From the NCBI RefSeq assembly GCF_016892765.1, contig NZ_JAFEMD010000007.1:62001-126000 (forward strand): a DNA stretch of 64,000 bases, given 5' to 3'. Below, piece after piece: positions 61,999 to 64,000 of this stretch. The first letter of the stretch is position 1, and the number at the start of each line of letters is the position of its first letter. The DNA is from Microvirga arvi. GTDB lineage: Bacteria > Pseudomonadota > Alphaproteobacteria > Rhizobiales > Beijerinckiaceae. The position numbers were made by a program, and so were the translations under genes. The notes beneath the pieces were generated by a model. The model was not told the DNA's origin. It saw only the letters and a program-made list of their open reading frames with translations, and made no database searches.

Positions 61999-62085
61999 GA
62001 TCGCCTCCATGCTGTGCGACGCAGGATGCCGGAGACCGCAGCCCCGAACGTTGATCCAGCACAAATCCAGACGCTTTCCGCGGTC

Positions 62086-63270
62086 TCAGGCCGTCACGCG
62101 CGGACGGGTGAACACGGCCCAGTAGGCCAGGGTGAACCCGACGAAGGCTGCTGCCCACGCACCGCCCGCCACATGCAGCAGGGTGCCGCTCCAGGCGGGA
62201 TGGATCGCGGCGCAGATCCGGGCAAGGGCGGCCGCGACCAGCAACAGGTAGATTGCCTGAACGGCCGCCGTTGCTGCGAGCGCCCTCCCCGTATGGCCGA
62301 GGCTTGCCCGGGACATTACGGCCAGGGTCATGATGCCCATGGCGCCGCCCGTCCAGGCGTGGATCCCGGCTCCGGTGGACAGCAGTTCCAGCGACGCCAG
62401 CCCCGTGAGAACGAAGCCCAGGGGCACGAAAGCGTAGCCAACATGTAGGATCACCACGAGACGGTCCCGCCAGGTGCGCTCGCCGGCCCAGCGCGCCAGC
62501 CGCGCCGCCTGAAGCACGCCAGCCGCGATCAGGGCCGCGCCGGTCACGCTTCGGTCAGGAGCGGCAATCCAGGCCAGGAACGCGGCGCCTGCGGCGATCA
62601 TGGAGACGATGTCGAAGCGCCCGAACGAGGCCGGCAGGCGGCCGGGGTTTTCCCGCACGAGCCAGTTGCGAGTGAAGCTCGGGATGATGCGCCCGCCGAC
62701 GAGCATGATCAGCATCATGGTGGCAGCGATCCCGAAGCGAACGCCGTAGTCGGCGGCACCGAGGACATGGGCCTCGATGTGGAAGACGATGTTACCGGCG
62801 GTGAGGACGCCGAGCGCGATCAGGACCTTGAGGTTGCGCCAGTTCCTGCCCTTGATGATCTCCCGCCCCAAGACGGCCGCGACGAGCAGAAGGAACGCGT
62901 TGTCGACGACCGCCGCCGCCTCCCAGCCGGTCCAGGCGGAAGTCGTGACCGCGATCCGGCCTGCACCCCAGGTCAGGACAAGGACGAGCAGCGGCCGCCC
63001 CTGGAGCGGCATGCGCCCGGTCCAATTCGGGACCGCCGTCAGCAGGAACCCGGTGATGACTGCCGGAAGATAGCCGTAGAGCATTTCGTGGATGTGCCAG
63101 TCGCGCGGGGCGAAGACGGTCGAGAGCTCCAGTTCGCCATAGAACATCGGGAGCCAGGCCAGGATCGCGAGACCGGCATAGAGGGAACCAAAGAGGAAGA
63201 ACGGCCGAAAGCCGTATGAGAGGAGTGCGGGTCCCGTGTAGTCCCGCAGGCGTGGGATCGGAGCCATCAT
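62086..63270 (-). CDS. nnrS: NnrS family membrane protein
   Basis: 394 residues, with twelve membrane helices. LLSYGFRPFFLFGSLYAGLAI, WHIHEMLYGYLPAVITGFLLTAVPNWTGR and GGRIIPSFTRNWL are NnrS signatures; the conserved His residues may bind heme. Family members protect against nitric oxide stress. Two adjacent ATGs (63270, 63267) overlap the ccoG stop, and AGGAGG lies just upstream. Confidence 0.88.
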   Translation of the reverse strand: MMAPIPRLRDYTGPALLSYGFRPFFLFGSLYAGLAILAWLPMFYGELELSTVFAPRDWHIHEMLYGYLPAVITGFLLTAVPNWTGRMPLQGRPLLVLVLTWGAGRIAVTTSAWTGWEAAAVVDNAFLLLVAAVLGREIIKGRNWRNLKVLIALGVLTAGNIVFHIEAHVLGAADYGVRFGIAATMMLIMLVGGRIIPSFTRNWLVRENPGRLPASFGRFDIVSMIAAGAAFLAWIAAPDRSVTGAALIAAGVLQAARLARWAGERTWRDRLVVILHVGYAFVPLGFVLTGLASLELLSTGAGIHAWTGGAMGIMTLAVMSRASLGHTGRALAATAAVQAIYLLLVAAALARICAAIHPAWSGTLLHVAGGAWAAAFVGFTLAYWAVFTRPRVTA

Positions 63271-64000
63271 CGGCCTCCTTCGACTGGAATGAAGATGTCG
63301 TGCACCGTCACGGCGCCGCCCGATGCGACGTCGGTCGCCGTGAATGCAATGGGCTGCCTGTCGTCCGCAGGAGCCGTCAAGAGCGCGCGCAGTTCGCGGG
63401 TCGTGTCGGGGGCGACGCTCACAGGGCCATCCTCGCCGACCACCTCGACGGTTGCGGACTGCAACCCAGTCACGATCACGCGGAACGAGCGCTCCCGGTC
63501 CGCCTTGTTGTAGAGACGGACCGCGTAGCCGTTCCGGGTTCGGCCATCCGATAGCCTCACGGCAACGGGATTGCGGTCGTGGATTACCATGATCTTGGCA
63601 TCGCTCCGCATCGACAGGCTCCCACCTATCATCCCTGCCAGAGCCATGACGGACAGCCCAAGGCCGACGGTCTTCGGCCTCCACACGCGCCGACGGGAAG
63701 GCTCGTTCCTGCGCTCGCGTTCGATGTTCGACCAAGCCTCGTAGTCGATGAGGCCGCGAGGGCGGTCGAGCTTGGCCATCACGCTGTCGCAGGCATCCAC
63801 GCACAGGCCGCAGTTGATGCAGGCGAAGTTCGGCCCCTCGCGGATGTCGATACCGATCGGGCAGACGTTCACGCACTGCATGCAGTCGACGCAATCCCCG
63901 GCGGGCTCGCCCTTCGCCCTCAGCTCGGCTGCCTTCTTGGCCGAACCGCGCGGCTCGCCCCGGTGGTTCCTGTAATTGACGGTCAGCGCCTCCGTATCCC
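63267..64000 (-). CDS. ccoG: cytochrome c oxidase accessory protein CcoG, 5' end outside window
   Basis: The last 243 residues only. CVDCMQCVNVCP and CINCGLCVDAC provide two 4Fe-4S sites; a membrane helix (VGLGLSVMALAGMIGGSLSM) and an Ig-like FixG C-terminal domain with MVIHDRNPVAVRLSDG follow. CcoG reduces copper for assembly of cbb3 oxidase. It overlaps nnrS by ATGA, so these two are translationally coupled; further cco genes may lie beyond 64000. Confidence 0.88.
   Translation of the reverse strand, partial: DTEALTVNYRNHRGEPRGSAKKAAELRAKGEPAGDCVDCMQCVNVCPIGIDIREGPNFACINCGLCVDACDSVMAKLDRPRGLIDYEAWSNIERERRNEPSRRRVWRPKTVGLGLSVMALAGMIGGSLSMRSDAKIMVIHDRNPVAVRLSDGRTRNGYAVRLYNKADRERSFRVIVTGLQSATVEVVGEDGPVSVAPDTTRELRALLTAPADDRQPIAFTATDVASGGAVTVHDIFIPVEGGR

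Larger units (their letters stand above)
54841..64000. mobile_element. putative integrated genomic island, left end only
   Basis: The region on the anticodon side of the tRNA fragment is where an inserted element should lie. It contains uncommon genes (C-terminally anchored hypothetical, small hypotheticals, phospholipase D, RTX protein, Hmp, DUF6455, NnrS, CcoG), long non-coding gaps and no housekeeping core. No integrase or intact tRNA is seen inside the window, so the far end and the recombinase are outside it. The inference rests mainly on the att site. Confidence 0.5.

Overview
The window looks like a chromosomal segment of a high-GC alphaproteobacterium of the order Hyphomicrobiales, most like the Methylobacteriaceae (Microvirga or Methylobacterium type). 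That rests on gene content and order (xerD/aroK/aroB/CorC-like, metX-metW, hisC-tyrC, NdvA-type glucan exporter, DUF2125 and DUF1206 proteins, a squalene-route carotenoid operon) and on several families of dispersed palindromic repeats. It is inference, because no rRNA or other species marker is present.

Layout. 1-4130: envelope and lipid genes (YdcF-like, plsC), a ChaC-type gamma-glutamylcyclotransferase and a DUF2125 protein. 4447-7396: aromatic amino acid operon on the minus strand (chorismate mutase, hisC, tyrC). 7397-8265: long non-coding stretch with repeats, a promoter overlapped by a LexA-type SOS box that faces no gene, and a structured leader before metX. 8266-14669: metX-metW, xerD with a 49-residue membrane protein, aroK-aroB, a CBS-domain transporter-like protein. 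14768-23121: epoxide hydrolase-like enzyme, NdvA-type exporter, a second ABC half-transporter, CAP lipoprotein, large MscS channel and a small membrane protein. 23455-30960: a GH2 enzyme convergent with an operon of glycosyltransferase, UDP-galactopyranose mutase and a rare GH1-RmlD fusion. 31154-32804: small conserved proteins and an RlpA lipoprotein. 33093-43279: an operon coupled almost throughout by stop/start overlaps that encodes a full predicted C30 (squalene-derived) carotenoid route: a fused HpnC-HpnD, HpnE, two CrtN/CrtI-family enzymes, methyltransferase, acyltransferase, glycosyltransferase, and IspH for precursor supply. 43258-52820: MATE exporter, an amidoligase/C26 peptidase pair, a hybrid sensor protein with an eroded ATPase domain, a GH3 beta-glucosidase, an AI-2E-type permease and a DUF1206 protein.

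53027-64000 has accessory character. A PD40-repeat/RTX protein lies beside a 45-nt 3' half of tRNA-Arg(CCT) at 54796-54840 that stops in the anticodon loop. This is the signature of an integration end (att site), with the inserted element predicted to run rightward past the end of the window. That stretch holds a C-terminally anchored membrane protein, two small hypotheticals, a phospholipase D, an RTX-repeat protein and a nitric-oxide/respiration group (Hmp flavohemoprotein, DUF6455, NnrS, CcoG).

Translational coupling by ATGA (stop and start sharing four bases) recurs at about a dozen junctions and fixes many start codons. No CRISPR array, rRNA, complete tRNA or intact insertion sequence was found.
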